A stretch of DNA of 64,000 nt from Desmonostoc muscorum FACHB-395. Its GTDB lineage: Bacteria > Cyanobacteriota > Cyanobacteriia > Cyanobacteriales > Nostocaceae. A program made the position numbers and the translations under genes. The DNA is taken from NCBI RefSeq assembly GCF_014698035.1, contig NZ_JACJSF010000018.1, forward strand, positions 1 to 64,000, read 5' to 3'. The notes beneath the pieces are model-generated. The model was not told where the DNA came from. It saw only the letters and a list, made by a program, of their open reading frames with translations, and did not search any database. Positions 14,220 through 22,715 of the stretch are shown piece by piece. Position 1 is the stretch's first letter. The number at the start of each line of letters is the position of its first letter.

Positions 14220-15320
14220 ATGAATCAAAATACAGTACAACCTGGTCTTTTTGGATTAACTAAATCTAACAGAGATTTCTCTCAGGTCAATAGTTGGGGA
14301 AAAAATCAATTTAATAATTCTTTTCCTGCTTCATTGGCTTGCTATATGCACAGTCAAGGGCTACAGCTAGTCTATTTAACTCTTGATAAAAACCTAAAAA
14401 TTAAACATGGGAAAATTGATGTAACCGATATTTTTGGTATTACACCACTATCTCCTAACTTATTTTTTGCATTTGAAAGCGATTATCTTCCTTATAGAAA
14501 ACTAGTTATAGGAAGATTGCCACGAGTAGATTTGGTTACATTAAATACTTTTAATGATGATGTTTGCTTGCGTGGCATAGAAATTAAATTAACAGCATTA
14601 CCAGATAATTCAACTTGTCGCCTACCCGATCATAAATATGGTTGTGAAATTGTTACTCGTCCAGATACTATAGTATATCTAACATTAAGTATTGCTGACA
14701 AATTTAAAGATTCTAGAGAACAAATACTTAAATATCTTGATCCTGTTTGTAGTGAAATTACTGATTGGATTAGTATTAGTAATATGCTTCCTTATATTTC
14801 CAGATTGACAGAGAGTCTAGATAATTTACTTTACGATCATATAGAAATGCAATCTCCATTAGTAATGCAGCCAGTATGGAAAACTGTTGGTAAAACATCA
14901 AAGTTATACCAAAACTGTTTAGATATATTCATTTGGAGCGATTTTGGTTTTACTAGGTTATTTTTTGATGTTACAAAAAAATTACCAATTGGGACAGAGA
15001 GTATCCAACGTCATACGCGAACTGTAATATGGCTGGCAAAAATGTTATATGAATTTGCCACAAATGGTAAAATACCATACGCATCAATAATTGACATATT
15101 GACGTATCATACTAAGAATGATAAAGCTTTTGCATCAAGTGGATTAAATACTCATCCTTATATGATTTGTGATGAATTGATTAAACCTAGAATTACTAAA
15201 GAAGAGATTGGGAATATTATTTTAGGTGGAGGACAAAATTACTTAAGTCCTGAAAGAAGATTTGATGGTATTATTCTAAGTAATCCAGAGATATTTGATG
15301 AAGTATTAAAAAACATATAA
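14220..15320 (+). CDS. Type II restriction endonuclease, HindVP-like family
   Basis: A 366-residue protein four bases upstream of a DNA cytosine methyltransferase gene. Residues 1-110 (PGLFGLTKSNRDFS, WGKNQFNNSFPASLACY, FFAFESDYLPY) resemble the HindVP restriction endonuclease family, recalled as recognising GRCGYC. A PD-(D/E)xK-type site is readable: D104 in PRVDLV, then E121 and K123 in GIEIKLT. The pair would cut unmodified foreign DNA. Base composition is much more AT-rich than the flanking chlI and hydrolase genes, which suggests acquisition by transfer. The restriction role is fairly sure from context. The exact recognition site is inference. Confidence 0.75.
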   Translation: MNQNTVQPGLFGLTKSNRDFSQVNSWGKNQFNNSFPASLACYMHSQGLQLVYLTLDKNLKIKHGKIDVTDIFGITPLSPNLFFAFESDYLPYRKLVIGRLPRVDLVTLNTFNDDVCLRGIEIKLTALPDNSTCRLPDHKYGCEIVTRPDTIVYLTLSIADKFKDSREQILKYLDPVCSEITDWISISNMLPYISRLTESLDNLLYDHIEMQSPLVMQPVWKTVGKTSKLYQNCLDIFIWSDFGFTRLFFDVTKKLPIGTESIQRHTRTVIWLAKMLYEFATNGKIPYASIIDILTYHTKNDKAFASSGLNTHPYMICDELIKPRITKEEIGNIILGGGQNYLSPERRFDGIILSNPEIFDEVLKNI

Positions 15321-15324
15321 ATGT

Positions 15325-16302
15325 ATGAAAGAAAAGTATATAGATGATACTAAAAACTCTTCACTTAGAGTTTTAGACCTTTTTGCTGGTTGTGGAGGGT
15401 TATCTTTAGGCTTTCAAAATGCTGGTTTTGATATTGTAGCAGCATTTGATAATTGGAAACCAGCTATAGATGTTTATCAAAAAAACTTTAGCCATGAAAT
15501 TTTTGATTACGATCTTAATAATTTAAGGAGAAACTATCAAATTTTTAGAGAAATATGTCCTGAAATTATTATTGGCGGCCCACCGTGCCAAGATTTCTCT
15601 AGCGCCGGTAAACGTGATGAAAATTTAGGAAGAGGAGATTTAAGTATTGTATTTTCTGAGATAGTTACAAGTGTTCTTCCTCAGTGGTTTTTAATAGAGA
15701 ACGTAGACCTATTTCGTAAAAGTAATAAATATCAAGAGATTAAACAAATATTTAAAGATACTGGATATGGTTTAAGTGAAATAATTTTAGATGCTAGTTT
15801 GTGCGGTGTCCCTCAAAAGCGAAAAAGATTTTTCTGCTTTGGAGAGTTAAAAGGAAAAGACGAAAGTCTAGAACCTTACCTGAAAAAAAGGTTGGCAGAC
15901 AAGCCAATGACCATTAGAGATTATCTGGGAAATAAATTAGAAATTCAATATTACTACAGACATCCAAGAAGTTACCAAAGAAGAGGAATTTTTAGTATTG
16001 ATGAACCTAGCCCAACAGTAAGAGGAGTTAATCGTCCTATTCCTAAAACCTATAAAAAGCACCCTAAAGATCCAGTAAACGTTACAGAAAAGTTGCGTCC
16101 ATTGACTACAATTGAAAGAAGCTATTTGCAGACTTTTCCTGAAACATTTATTTTTGAAGGAACAAAAACAGACCTTGAGCAGATGATAGGTAATGCTGTC
16201 CCAGTTAAGCTTGCAGAGCATGTAGCTCAAGGTATCCTTGAATATATTAAAGATAATTTAAATCATTCTATAAGAGTTACAGAAAAAAGTTATCTTTCCT
16301 AA
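15325..16302 (+). CDS. DNA (cytosine-5) methyltransferase of the restriction-modification pair
   Basis: A 325-residue C5 methylase. Motif I is DLFAGCGGLSLGF at 18-30. Motif IV, with the catalytic cysteine, is GGPPCQDFSSAG at 84-95 (Cys88). Motif VI is IENVD near 125, motif VIII QKRKRFF near 170, motif X GNAVP at 289-293. Between them lies the short target-recognition region (about 190-265). It protects the host by methylating the sequence cut by the upstream enzyme. Its start follows the endonuclease stop by four bases, so the two are one operon. Like its partner it is AT-rich. An ATG at 15321 is out of frame. Confidence 0.95.
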   Translation: MKEKYIDDTKNSSLRVLDLFAGCGGLSLGFQNAGFDIVAAFDNWKPAIDVYQKNFSHEIFDYDLNNLRRNYQIFREICPEIIIGGPPCQDFSSAGKRDENLGRGDLSIVFSEIVTSVLPQWFLIENVDLFRKSNKYQEIKQIFKDTGYGLSEIILDASLCGVPQKRKRFFCFGELKGKDESLEPYLKKRLADKPMTIRDYLGNKLEIQYYYRHPRSYQRRGIFSIDEPSPTVRGVNRPIPKTYKKHPKDPVNVTEKLRPLTTIERSYLQTFPETFIFEGTKTDLEQMIGNAVPVKLAEHVAQGILEYIKDNLNHSIRVTEKSYLS

Positions 16303-16776
16303 TTTAGTTCAAATAAATAATGAAATTTGAGATTAAATTTAGTAGTTTAAGTCTCCCAAATTATTTTTACTTGAATCGTTAGCTTAACTCCTATTTCTAA
16401 AAGTTCCCATTAACTTATTAGGGGAAGTTTATACATCAGTGATTATCATTTCTATAGAATATCTGTGATTTTATATTTTGGAAGTCCCGAAGAGAGATGG
16501 AATATAACCAATACTTCTCTATGAGAGTCTGCACCAAATGCAACATCTCACAGCGAGCTTGCGATGCCTCAAACTTGCCAGAGAGAACAGTTGAACTGAT
16601 CGGTACAAGTGTTCTATTGCCCATTTCAATCTCTATTGGGCACAAATGCTTACTAGCTGCGTCAACTATCTTAATATTGTCTGCTTTAGTTTTTCTGGTG
16701 CAAAAGTTCCATAAGCAGGGAACGAACAACTACCAACTCATCAATCCTGTACTAAGCATAAATACTTGTAGACTAT
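16303..16776. other. Gap without a convincing gene
   Basis: This 474-base AT-rich interval follows the restriction-modification operon. Frames of about 95 codons exist on both strands (16497-16784 plus, 16436-16729 minus), but they overlap each other and neither matches a recognised family. The minus frame is somewhat protein-like, so a decayed gene is possible. Confidence 0.4.
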
Positions 16777-18042
16777 ATGGTTAGTAGATTCAATCGTAAA
16801 AGCGAGCAATGGCGTGTGTGGGTAGCTAATGCACCATTCAAATTTATGAAATCACCTTTTATTATTCAAAGTTGGCGGCGACTACTTAAGTATCTGTTTC
16901 CGATTCTCATTTTAATATCCTTTTTTACCGTATTACTGGTGGACAGTTTCACACCTGCGATCGCACAGATACCCCGTCAAGAAATTCGCGGGGTTTGGAT
17001 GACCACCAATGATTTTGACACCCTCAAGGATCGTGCCAAAGTCCAGGATGCGGTAAGTCAATTACGACGGCTGAACTTCAACACAATTTATCCTGTAGTG
17101 TGGAATTCTGGTTATGTGATGTATCCAAGTGCGATCGCACAACGTGCAGGTATTCAACCTTTTGTCTATAAAGGTTCAGAAGGACATGATATTCTTGCCG
17201 ACCTGATTAACCAAGCCCATCGCAAAGGATTGCTAGTGATTCCCTGGTTTGAATTTGGTTTTATGGCTCCCCCAACATCAGAACTAGCACTGAATTATCC
17301 TGATTGGTTCACACAAAAGCGTGATGGTAGCCAAACTTCTATCAGTGCGGCTGGTGAGGTGATGTGGCTGAATCCGTTCCTGCCGCAAGTACAACACTTC
17401 ATCACTAATCTTGTGCTGGAAACTATTACCCAATATGATGCCGATGGTATTCAGTTTGATGATCACATGAGTTTGCCTGAAGAATTTGGCTACGACCAAT
17501 ATACAGTTGCTTTGTACACCAAAGAAACCAAAAATGCTCCCCCAAAAAATTCCCAAGATGCAGCATGGGTAAAGTGGCGGGCAGATAAAATTACGGCGTT
17601 CATGGTACAACTTAACCAAGCTGTGAAACAGAGAAAACCCCAGGCAATTTTCTCTATTTCTCCTAATTACTATGATTTTGCTTATAAGTTTCACCTGCAA
17701 GACTGGCTGAGTTGGATACGACAAAATATTGTGGACGAGTTAATTGTGCAAGTTTATCGTCCGAATCTGCAAAGTTTTGTGGCTAATATTTCTCGTTCAG
17801 AAATTCAAGAAGCCCAAAAAATAATTCCAACTGGGATTGGTATTATGACTGGGTTACGAAATAATCCAGTTCCCATGCAGCAAATTAAGTCTCAGGTGCG
17901 GGCTGCCCAAGAACGTGGTCTAGGCGTAACTTTCTTTTATTATGAAAGTCTTTGGAACGATGCTCTAGAACCCTTAAATGAGCGACAAGTTGGATTTGGA
18001 AGTCTCTTTCCATCTCCTGCACTCCGCGCCAGAGTTGAATAA
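16777..18042 (+). CDS. Exported glycoside hydrolase-like protein (GHL10 / DUF187 type)
   Basis: A 421-residue protein of the glycosyl-hydrolase-like GHL10 family (related to E. coli DigH). The core begins EIRGVWMTTNDFD, with NFNTIYPVVWNSGYVMYPS and GLLVIPWFEFGFMAPP following. The barrel continues with DADGIQFDDHMSLPEEFGYD, which probably contains the catalytic acids, and SISPNYYDFAYKFHLQDW. A membrane or signal segment (YLFPILILISFFTVLLVDSF) ends near AIAQ. The ATG at 16846 places this signal 23 residues closer to the N-terminus and may be the true start. Family members cleave peptidoglycan or other glycans in the cell envelope. The substrate is not known. Confidence 0.85.
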   Translation: MVSRFNRKSEQWRVWVANAPFKFMKSPFIIQSWRRLLKYLFPILILISFFTVLLVDSFTPAIAQIPRQEIRGVWMTTNDFDTLKDRAKVQDAVSQLRRLNFNTIYPVVWNSGYVMYPSAIAQRAGIQPFVYKGSEGHDILADLINQAHRKGLLVIPWFEFGFMAPPTSELALNYPDWFTQKRDGSQTSISAAGEVMWLNPFLPQVQHFITNLVLETITQYDADGIQFDDHMSLPEEFGYDQYTVALYTKETKNAPPKNSQDAAWVKWRADKITAFMVQLNQAVKQRKPQAIFSISPNYYDFAYKFHLQDWLSWIRQNIVDELIVQVYRPNLQSFVANISRSEIQEAQKIIPTGIGIMTGLRNNPVPMQQIKSQVRAAQERGLGVTFFYYESLWNDALEPLNERQVGFGSLFPSPALRARVE

Positions 18043-18412
18043 CTTTCCTGTTGAATTTGAGTTGGGCGAAGTTAATAAAATTTACTTTTAGGATTTACGC
18101 AAAGGTAGTATTTTCGTCATTGCAAGCGTTGGCGTAGCCTCTCGCAGAGAACCAAAGTAATCTCCTCAAGACTGGGATTGCTTTACTAGGCTACGTTTCG
18201 CTAGCAAGTTTTATGGCTAATGGTGCGTGTAGCCGCTTTACAGTTTATCATCAGACATCGCCAGTTGCCCTCAAAGGCTCAGATTTAGCATTAAAAATTA
18301 CAATGGTTCAATCTAATTTTTATAGAATTCCTTGAAATAAGGAATTTAAGATGTTGAATTCAAGTAGGAGTCGCTAAAATCTATACATCTGACCAAGTAT
18401 TTCCATTGCCAG
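18043..18412. repeat. Gap with dispersed cyanobacterial repeat
   Basis: This 370-base gap contains GCGTTGGCGTAGCCTCTCGC near 18126 and GGCTACGTTTCGCTAGC near 18189, both typical of short dispersed Nostoc repeats. The last 40 bases read as coding in a frame different from the next gene but have no start codon. No gene is supported. Confidence 0.45.
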
Positions 18413-21154
18413 ATGACAACTCCAATACCTTATTACATCTCTCGCAAACAGGCTCAGGACTTTCTAGCTAAATTTGCCAAAGCACTGGTATCTCCAGAAT
18501 CAACCCCACTGCTGCTTCAGGTTTATGGGTTTGGGGGAGTTGGCAAAACTACCCTCATCAAAAAACTGAAAGAGACGCACCAATTGCAAGCTGACTTTGC
18601 AGAGGTGTCCTTTGGGCTTACAGCAGGTATTGAAACGCCACTGAAGCTAATGGAAAAGCTTTATGAGCTATTACCAAAACCTACCGGACTCTGGCGAAGG
18701 GATTTATTACCTAAACCTGACCCTTTTACATCACTTTATGAGCAGTATCAGGAAACTGTTTACAAGCTGAAAACGGAACCTGTGCAAGGAAAATCAGTTG
18801 ATACACAGCAACAAAATACGGTTAAAGATTGGTTTGAACTAGGAACAGCTACACTGCTAGCCACAGGTGCAGGCTACTTGGGAGATCACGGAACAGCATT
18901 GAGTTTAGGTTTAGATGCTACGGTCAAGGCTGGTGGAATATTATCAGATGCATCACAGGCACTCAAACCGACGAAAGAGCGTATACAAGAACTGCTGCAA
19001 CAGCATCCAGCAACGAAGAATGACAAAGAGCTTCAGGAGTTGATGCTGGAACCAATACCCAAGTTGACTCATGCATTTGCTCAAGGGTTAATCCAGAAAA
19101 CTCAAAAACACAAGCGCTCGATTGTACTGGTTCTAGATACCTATGAAAAGGCATCGTCAGATATTGACACTTGGCTGTGGCAGTATTTGTTAGAAGATAC
19201 GCCCCTTAAGTCTTATAGTGTACGTATTTTGGTGGCAGGACGACGTTCTTTATTAGAAAAAGAAAATTGGCGGAAGTTGCAACAGGATCGGGATGTAATC
19301 TATGAACAACGGCTAGACGAATTCAACAAAGAACAAACTAAGGAATATCTTCAGCATATTGGCTTTACTAAATCTGGAGATATTCAGAAAATATATAAAG
19401 CTACTCAAGGCTTACCCTACTATCTCAACTGGATCAGACGAGAGAAGGAAGCAGGTAGAGATATTGACGACTTTTCCCGTGGTAACAAAGCAATTACTGA
19501 TCTGCTACTGCAAGGACTAAATGCAAATCAAAAAAAGATAGTACAATTAGCCGCTTGTTGTCGTTGGTTTGATCGATCGTTGATTCAGTACTTAATGCAA
19601 AAGCAAGGAATAGATTTTGAAACTGGTGTTCATGCAAGTATCGACTGTTTTGAATGGCTAACAAAGTGCGATTTTGTTGAGTTTGTTCAAGATCATTATC
19701 GTCTGGATGATGTGGCTCGTAATGTTTTTCGGTTGTCATTTTGTAATGAGGATAGAACGCGATTTCGTGAAACCCATGAACTGCTAGCCACATATTTTGA
19801 GCAACAAGCAAACCAAGAAGTTGCTCCAGATAGCCATGATCCAGAAAAATACAATAACTATGATTGGCGTCAATACACTGCTGAATTTCTCTATCATGCT
19901 CTCTTTGGGAGAAGAGATGAGGGTCAGCGTCAATTTCTTTCCCATTTCTTTGCTTCTCGCTATCTCAAACAACTTGAAGTAGTAATGATTCCTTTCGCCG
20001 CAGTTGTCGCAGAAGCAGCAGTAGAGAATTATCGCCTCTTGCCCAATTCAACTAATAAGTTTCTGAAAAGCATAAAATTGGGCTTTTTCTTTAGTTGGAT
20101 GATGTTAACAGAAAATCCAGCTAAATATGAAATTAACTACGAGAATCTGATTGGCCCCTCCAAAGAAGAAATAGAAGCAGCATTACGACTTTGTTTTACT
20201 CAAGTTGACTTTTTGGAAGATGGACTGGGTAAATATACAGGGCTGTTGTCCAAATCCCTACGCAGTCAACCAAATCAGCAAGTTGATTTGCTACAGAAGG
20301 CAGCAGAGCAGGCTGAAAAAATTGCAAATAATAGTTATCCTAGTTATGCTGAATTCAGCAGTAGTCTATTTTTAAATTTAGGTGATCAGCAGGATAATCT
20401 AGATCGTTCTGAAGAAGCGCTCGTGAGTTATAACAAAGCCTTAATAATTCAAGATGATAATCCCATAATTTATTACTGCCAGGGCAATGTCTTGGGAAAA
20501 TTAGGTCGTTATGAAGAGGCGCTCAATAGCTACGATAAAGCCTTGCAAATTAAAGATGACTATGGCGAGGCTTGGAATAACCGAGGCTCAGTACTGGCAG
20601 GATTAGAGCGTTATCAAGAAGCACTTGCTAGTTTCAATGAAGCTTTAGCAATTAAAGATGATGACCTGAATGTATTAAGAAATATAGCTGTTACACTGAT
20701 GCACTTACATTTTTATAAAGAGGTAATTACTATCTGCGATCGGTTCTTAAAGATTCAACCCAATGCTCCTGAGATGTTGAGCAACAAGGCTTTGATGTTG
20801 AGTTTATTGGGGCGTTATGATGAAGCATTAGCTAACCTCAATGAAGCTATAAAACTTCAACCAGAATATCCGCTTTTGTGGGCTAATCAGGGCATTGTGC
20901 TGGCTCGTGCGGGGCGTTACCAAGATTCACTGGCTAGTTGTGAGAAAGCTTTAGAACTACAGGCTAATGATGAGAGTGGCCATTACGGTAAAGCTTGCTA
21001 TTTCACCTTACAAAATGATGTTGATTTAGCCATTGAAAACCTACAACAAGCAATTAATCTCAATCCTAGTCGATGTCGTAGAGAAGCAAAACTTAACCCT
21101 GATTTTGATAGCATTCGGGACAATGTAAGGTTTCAAGCATTGCTGCAAGGTTAA
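18413..21154 (+). CDS. STAND/NB-ARC-like NTPase with C-terminal TPR repeats
   Basis: A 913-residue signal-transduction ATPase. The P-loop is GFGGVGKTT at 39-47. A Walker B-like strand SIVLVLDTYEK lies near 235-245, and RILVAGRRSL near 277 resembles the sensor region. A winged-helix-like section follows (about 350-450). From about residue 660 to 900 there are six or seven tetratricopeptide units (e.g. YEEALNSYDKALQIKDD, YQEALASFNEALAIKDD). STAND proteins act as switches that oligomerise on sensing a ligand, and many bacterial ones guard against phage. This one has no obvious effector domain at its N-terminus; a partner or the P-loop domain itself would have to act. No adjacent effector gene is evident. 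Confidence 0.8.
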   Translation: MTTPIPYYISRKQAQDFLAKFAKALVSPESTPLLLQVYGFGGVGKTTLIKKLKETHQLQADFAEVSFGLTAGIETPLKLMEKLYELLPKPTGLWRRDLLPKPDPFTSLYEQYQETVYKLKTEPVQGKSVDTQQQNTVKDWFELGTATLLATGAGYLGDHGTALSLGLDATVKAGGILSDASQALKPTKERIQELLQQHPATKNDKELQELMLEPIPKLTHAFAQGLIQKTQKHKRSIVLVLDTYEKASSDIDTWLWQYLLEDTPLKSYSVRILVAGRRSLLEKENWRKLQQDRDVIYEQRLDEFNKEQTKEYLQHIGFTKSGDIQKIYKATQGLPYYLNWIRREKEAGRDIDDFSRGNKAITDLLLQGLNANQKKIVQLAACCRWFDRSLIQYLMQKQGIDFETGVHASIDCFEWLTKCDFVEFVQDHYRLDDVARNVFRLSFCNEDRTRFRETHELLATYFEQQANQEVAPDSHDPEKYNNYDWRQYTAEFLYHALFGRRDEGQRQFLSHFFASRYLKQLEVVMIPFAAVVAEAAVENYRLLPNSTNKFLKSIKLGFFFSWMMLTENPAKYEINYENLIGPSKEEIEAALRLCFTQVDFLEDGLGKYTGLLSKSLRSQPNQQVDLLQKAAEQAEKIANNSYPSYAEFSSSLFLNLGDQQDNLDRSEEALVSYNKALIIQDDNPIIYYCQGNVLGKLGRYEEALNSYDKALQIKDDYGEAWNNRGSVLAGLERYQEALASFNEALAIKDDDLNVLRNIAVTLMHLHFYKEVITICDRFLKIQPNAPEMLSNKALMLSLLGRYDEALANLNEAIKLQPEYPLLWANQGIVLARAGRYQDSLASCEKALELQANDESGHYGKACYFTLQNDVDLAIENLQQAINLNPSRCRREAKLNPDFDSIRDNVRFQALLQG

Positions 21155-21202
21155 ATGAATAGCTTACACTCACTCACTCACTGACGAGTGAGGGACTAAC
21201 AG

Positions 21203-21364
21203 CTATTTTTTCTGGGTTTCTTCTTCCCATTCCTGATAACCGTTCTCCAATTCTTCCAGCAGTTTTAATGCTTTAGTAATTACATTTTCAGTATTTTCAT
21301 ATCTACCTATAGCAATTCGTGTTTGTAGAAATTGCTCGTATTCCGCTTGAAGTTGGATGTTCAT
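21203..21364 (-). CDS. Orphan ParD-like antitoxin (53 residues)
   Basis: The minus strand reads MNIQLQAEYEQFLQTRIAIG, then RYENTENVITKALKLLEELE and a short acidic tail. This matches the ribbon-helix-helix pattern of ParD/CopG antitoxins: an initial strand (NIQL), then two helices with a conserved G-RY-NT-NVI-KAL-LLEE core. ParD normally neutralises a ParE toxin encoded immediately downstream. Only about 45 bases separate its stop from the end of the STAND gene, so no toxin gene is present. It may be a solitary transcription regulator or a remnant. The ribosome site is weak (AGAGAT). Confidence 0.7.
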   Translation of the reverse strand: MNIQLQAEYEQFLQTRIAIGRYENTENVITKALKLLEELENGYQEWEEETQKK

Positions 21365-21443
21365 AATTTTTATCTCTAGTTAGTTAAGAGCATTCCCCAA
21401 ACTATGCTCTAAAATCTATCTAAATTCATTAAAGCCTTAAGTT

Positions 21444-21662
21444 ATGCTTCTTACCGAACTCATACCGTTAGTTAAAGAATTATCCCACACTGATAAACTC
21501 TTACTAATGCATTTATTGGCAACCGAATTATTAAAGGAATCAAGTTTAGTACCATTCGATGCTCAGGACAAAATAACAAGTCTTGGCTTATATAATTCTT
21601 TTGAAGCTGCTGCTGTTTTAGCGAAGGCATTAGTAGAAGAAAAAGCGGCAACACATGGTTGA
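21444..21662 (+). CDS. Small hypothetical protein (72 residues)
   Basis: A protein of 72 residues from ATG 21444. Its first 30 residues (LLTELIPLVKELSHTDKLLL) are strongly helical, followed by LLATELLKESSLVP and a C-terminal helix (FEAAAVLAKALVEEKAA). Small cyanobacterial proteins with this E-L-S-x-x-DKL-LL pattern are common next to toxin-antitoxin or nuclease-like genes, but I cannot name a family. Its stop overlaps the ATG of a possible 40-codon gene at 21655. Confidence 0.5.
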   Translation: MLLTELIPLVKELSHTDKLLLMHLLATELLKESSLVPFDAQDKITSLGLYNSFEAAAVLAKALVEEKAATHG

Positions 21663-21777
21663 TAAAGTTACATTCACATTTACTGAGGTAAACCCAGAAC
21701 TCGCTGATGGAAATAGTGAAACCCAACATTATATTAGGTTAACGCTGGGTTTCACTGCATTCAACCTAGTTGATTAG
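21655..21777 (+). CDS. Possible 40-residue protein, maybe a truncated relative of a small conflict-system component
   Basis: ATG 21655 overlaps the preceding stop by eight bases and opens a 40-codon frame starting MVDKVTFTFTEVNPEL. I recall similar N-termini in small cyanobacterial proteins associated with NTPase or protease conflict systems, which are about 110-130 residues long; here the frame ends early. The frame also runs through a perfect hairpin (21715-21756) and overlaps the end of the opposite-strand ycf66 gene. It is probably a remnant, and it may not be expressed. Confidence 0.3.
   Translation: MVDKVTFTFTEVNPELADGNSETQHYIRLTLGFTAFNLVD
21715..21756. terminator. Hairpin between convergent genes
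   Basis: AGTGAAACCCA (21715-21725) and TGGGTTTCACT (21746-21756) pair perfectly over 11 bases with a 20-base loop. It lies just past the end of the minus-strand ycf66 gene and the plus-strand small gene. No long T-run follows on either strand. Confidence 0.45.
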
Positions 21778-22498
21778 GCGGTATTTCTTCCGGTGGTGCT
21801 TCTGCCGGGGGAGCAAGTACCGCATCCGGCGCAATTTCTTCTACGGGAATCGGTTGCTTCTCCTCAATTTCTAAATCTGGTTGCGCTGCTTCCACTAATT
21901 CGGGAGATGGGGGATGTGGTGGAATCGCTTCCGGTACAGTCTCGGTTTTTGCTTCCGTGTCGGTAGTAACTGTCTCCTCTGTTGGTTGTTCTGGTATGAC
22001 AATAGTTTTGTCAATAATTTCAACAGCAGGTTTCTCTGATAGTACAGAGGTAATGTCTTCTGGTTTGGGGGTTGTGGGTGTCTTTTTACTCACAGTCTGT
22101 TGCACTTTATCTTTCGCGCCACTGAAGGTGCTACCCAGACCTTTTTGCAACTGGCCCAGCCGTTCTTGAAGGGACAATTTATTTACCTGTTCCTGAATTC
22201 CAGCTTTCACCGTCTCAGAACTGGGTACTTGCGTTTGTTGTGCCTGGGGGGTCAGTTGGCGACGTAATGATAGAGTTTGCCAGCCAAACCAGACCAAAAG
22301 AGCCACACTAGCCACATGACCCAGCAACAAACCTCCAGTAATGCGTGGTGCAAACACCCATAAGACTAAAGCATAGAATAGTCCTACGCCACTCCAGATA
22401 AAGTCATTCTTGCGATGGATTTCTGGAAAAAAGAAAGCTGCTATGTAAATGGCTAAACTACCAATACCGACCACCAAAGCTAGGACAAATGCCAGCAT
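21761..22498 (-). CDS. Ycf66 family membrane protein
   Basis: A 245-residue protein. The first 90 residues are typical of Ycf66: MLAFVLALVVGIGSLAIYIA, FFPEIHRKNDFIWSGVGLFYALVLW, ITGGLLLGH, and a third helix ending in WQTLSLRRQLTP. The rest is a long hydrophilic, proline- and glutamate-rich tail, likely disordered. Ycf66 proteins are conserved in cyanobacteria and some plastids and are of unknown function. The tail length varies between species. It is convergent with the small genes at 21.4-21.8 kb and divergent from gnd. Confidence 0.9.
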   Translation of the reverse strand: MLAFVLALVVGIGSLAIYIAAFFFPEIHRKNDFIWSGVGLFYALVLWVFAPRITGGLLLGHVASVALLVWFGWQTLSLRRQLTPQAQQTQVPSSETVKAGIQEQVNKLSLQERLGQLQKGLGSTFSGAKDKVQQTVSKKTPTTPKPEDITSVLSEKPAVEIIDKTIVIPEQPTEETVTTDTEAKTETVPEAIPPHPPSPELVEAAQPDLEIEEKQPIPVEEIAPDAVLAPPAEAPPEEIPPNQLG

Positions 22499-22715
22499 TA
22501 TTTGGTTACTCCTTACTGCGTCCTTTGACTATTTCAATTTTGCAAATTTTGTCAGTCAATTGTTGATTTAGATACAATTTAAAATTAATTAGCCGTGTTA
22601 GTTGTGGATTTTTGCCCTTTATTCAACTCTTAAGGTCTTCTTTAGGGGAGAACGGAAAATATCGGACTACCCTTAAAGTAAAAGGATCTGCAAGAGAGTT
22701 AGCCAGAAATTTTTT

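Noticed and set aside
16436..16784. Opposing frames of about 95 codons after the methyltransferase
   Set aside because: They overlap each other and neither resembles a family; I left the gap as unassigned.
18370..18474. Protein-like frame (YTSDQVFPLPDDNSNTLLHL) just before and into the STAND gene
   Set aside because: It has no start codon and is in a different frame from the gene. It could be an ancestral N-terminus, but the evidence is too thin.
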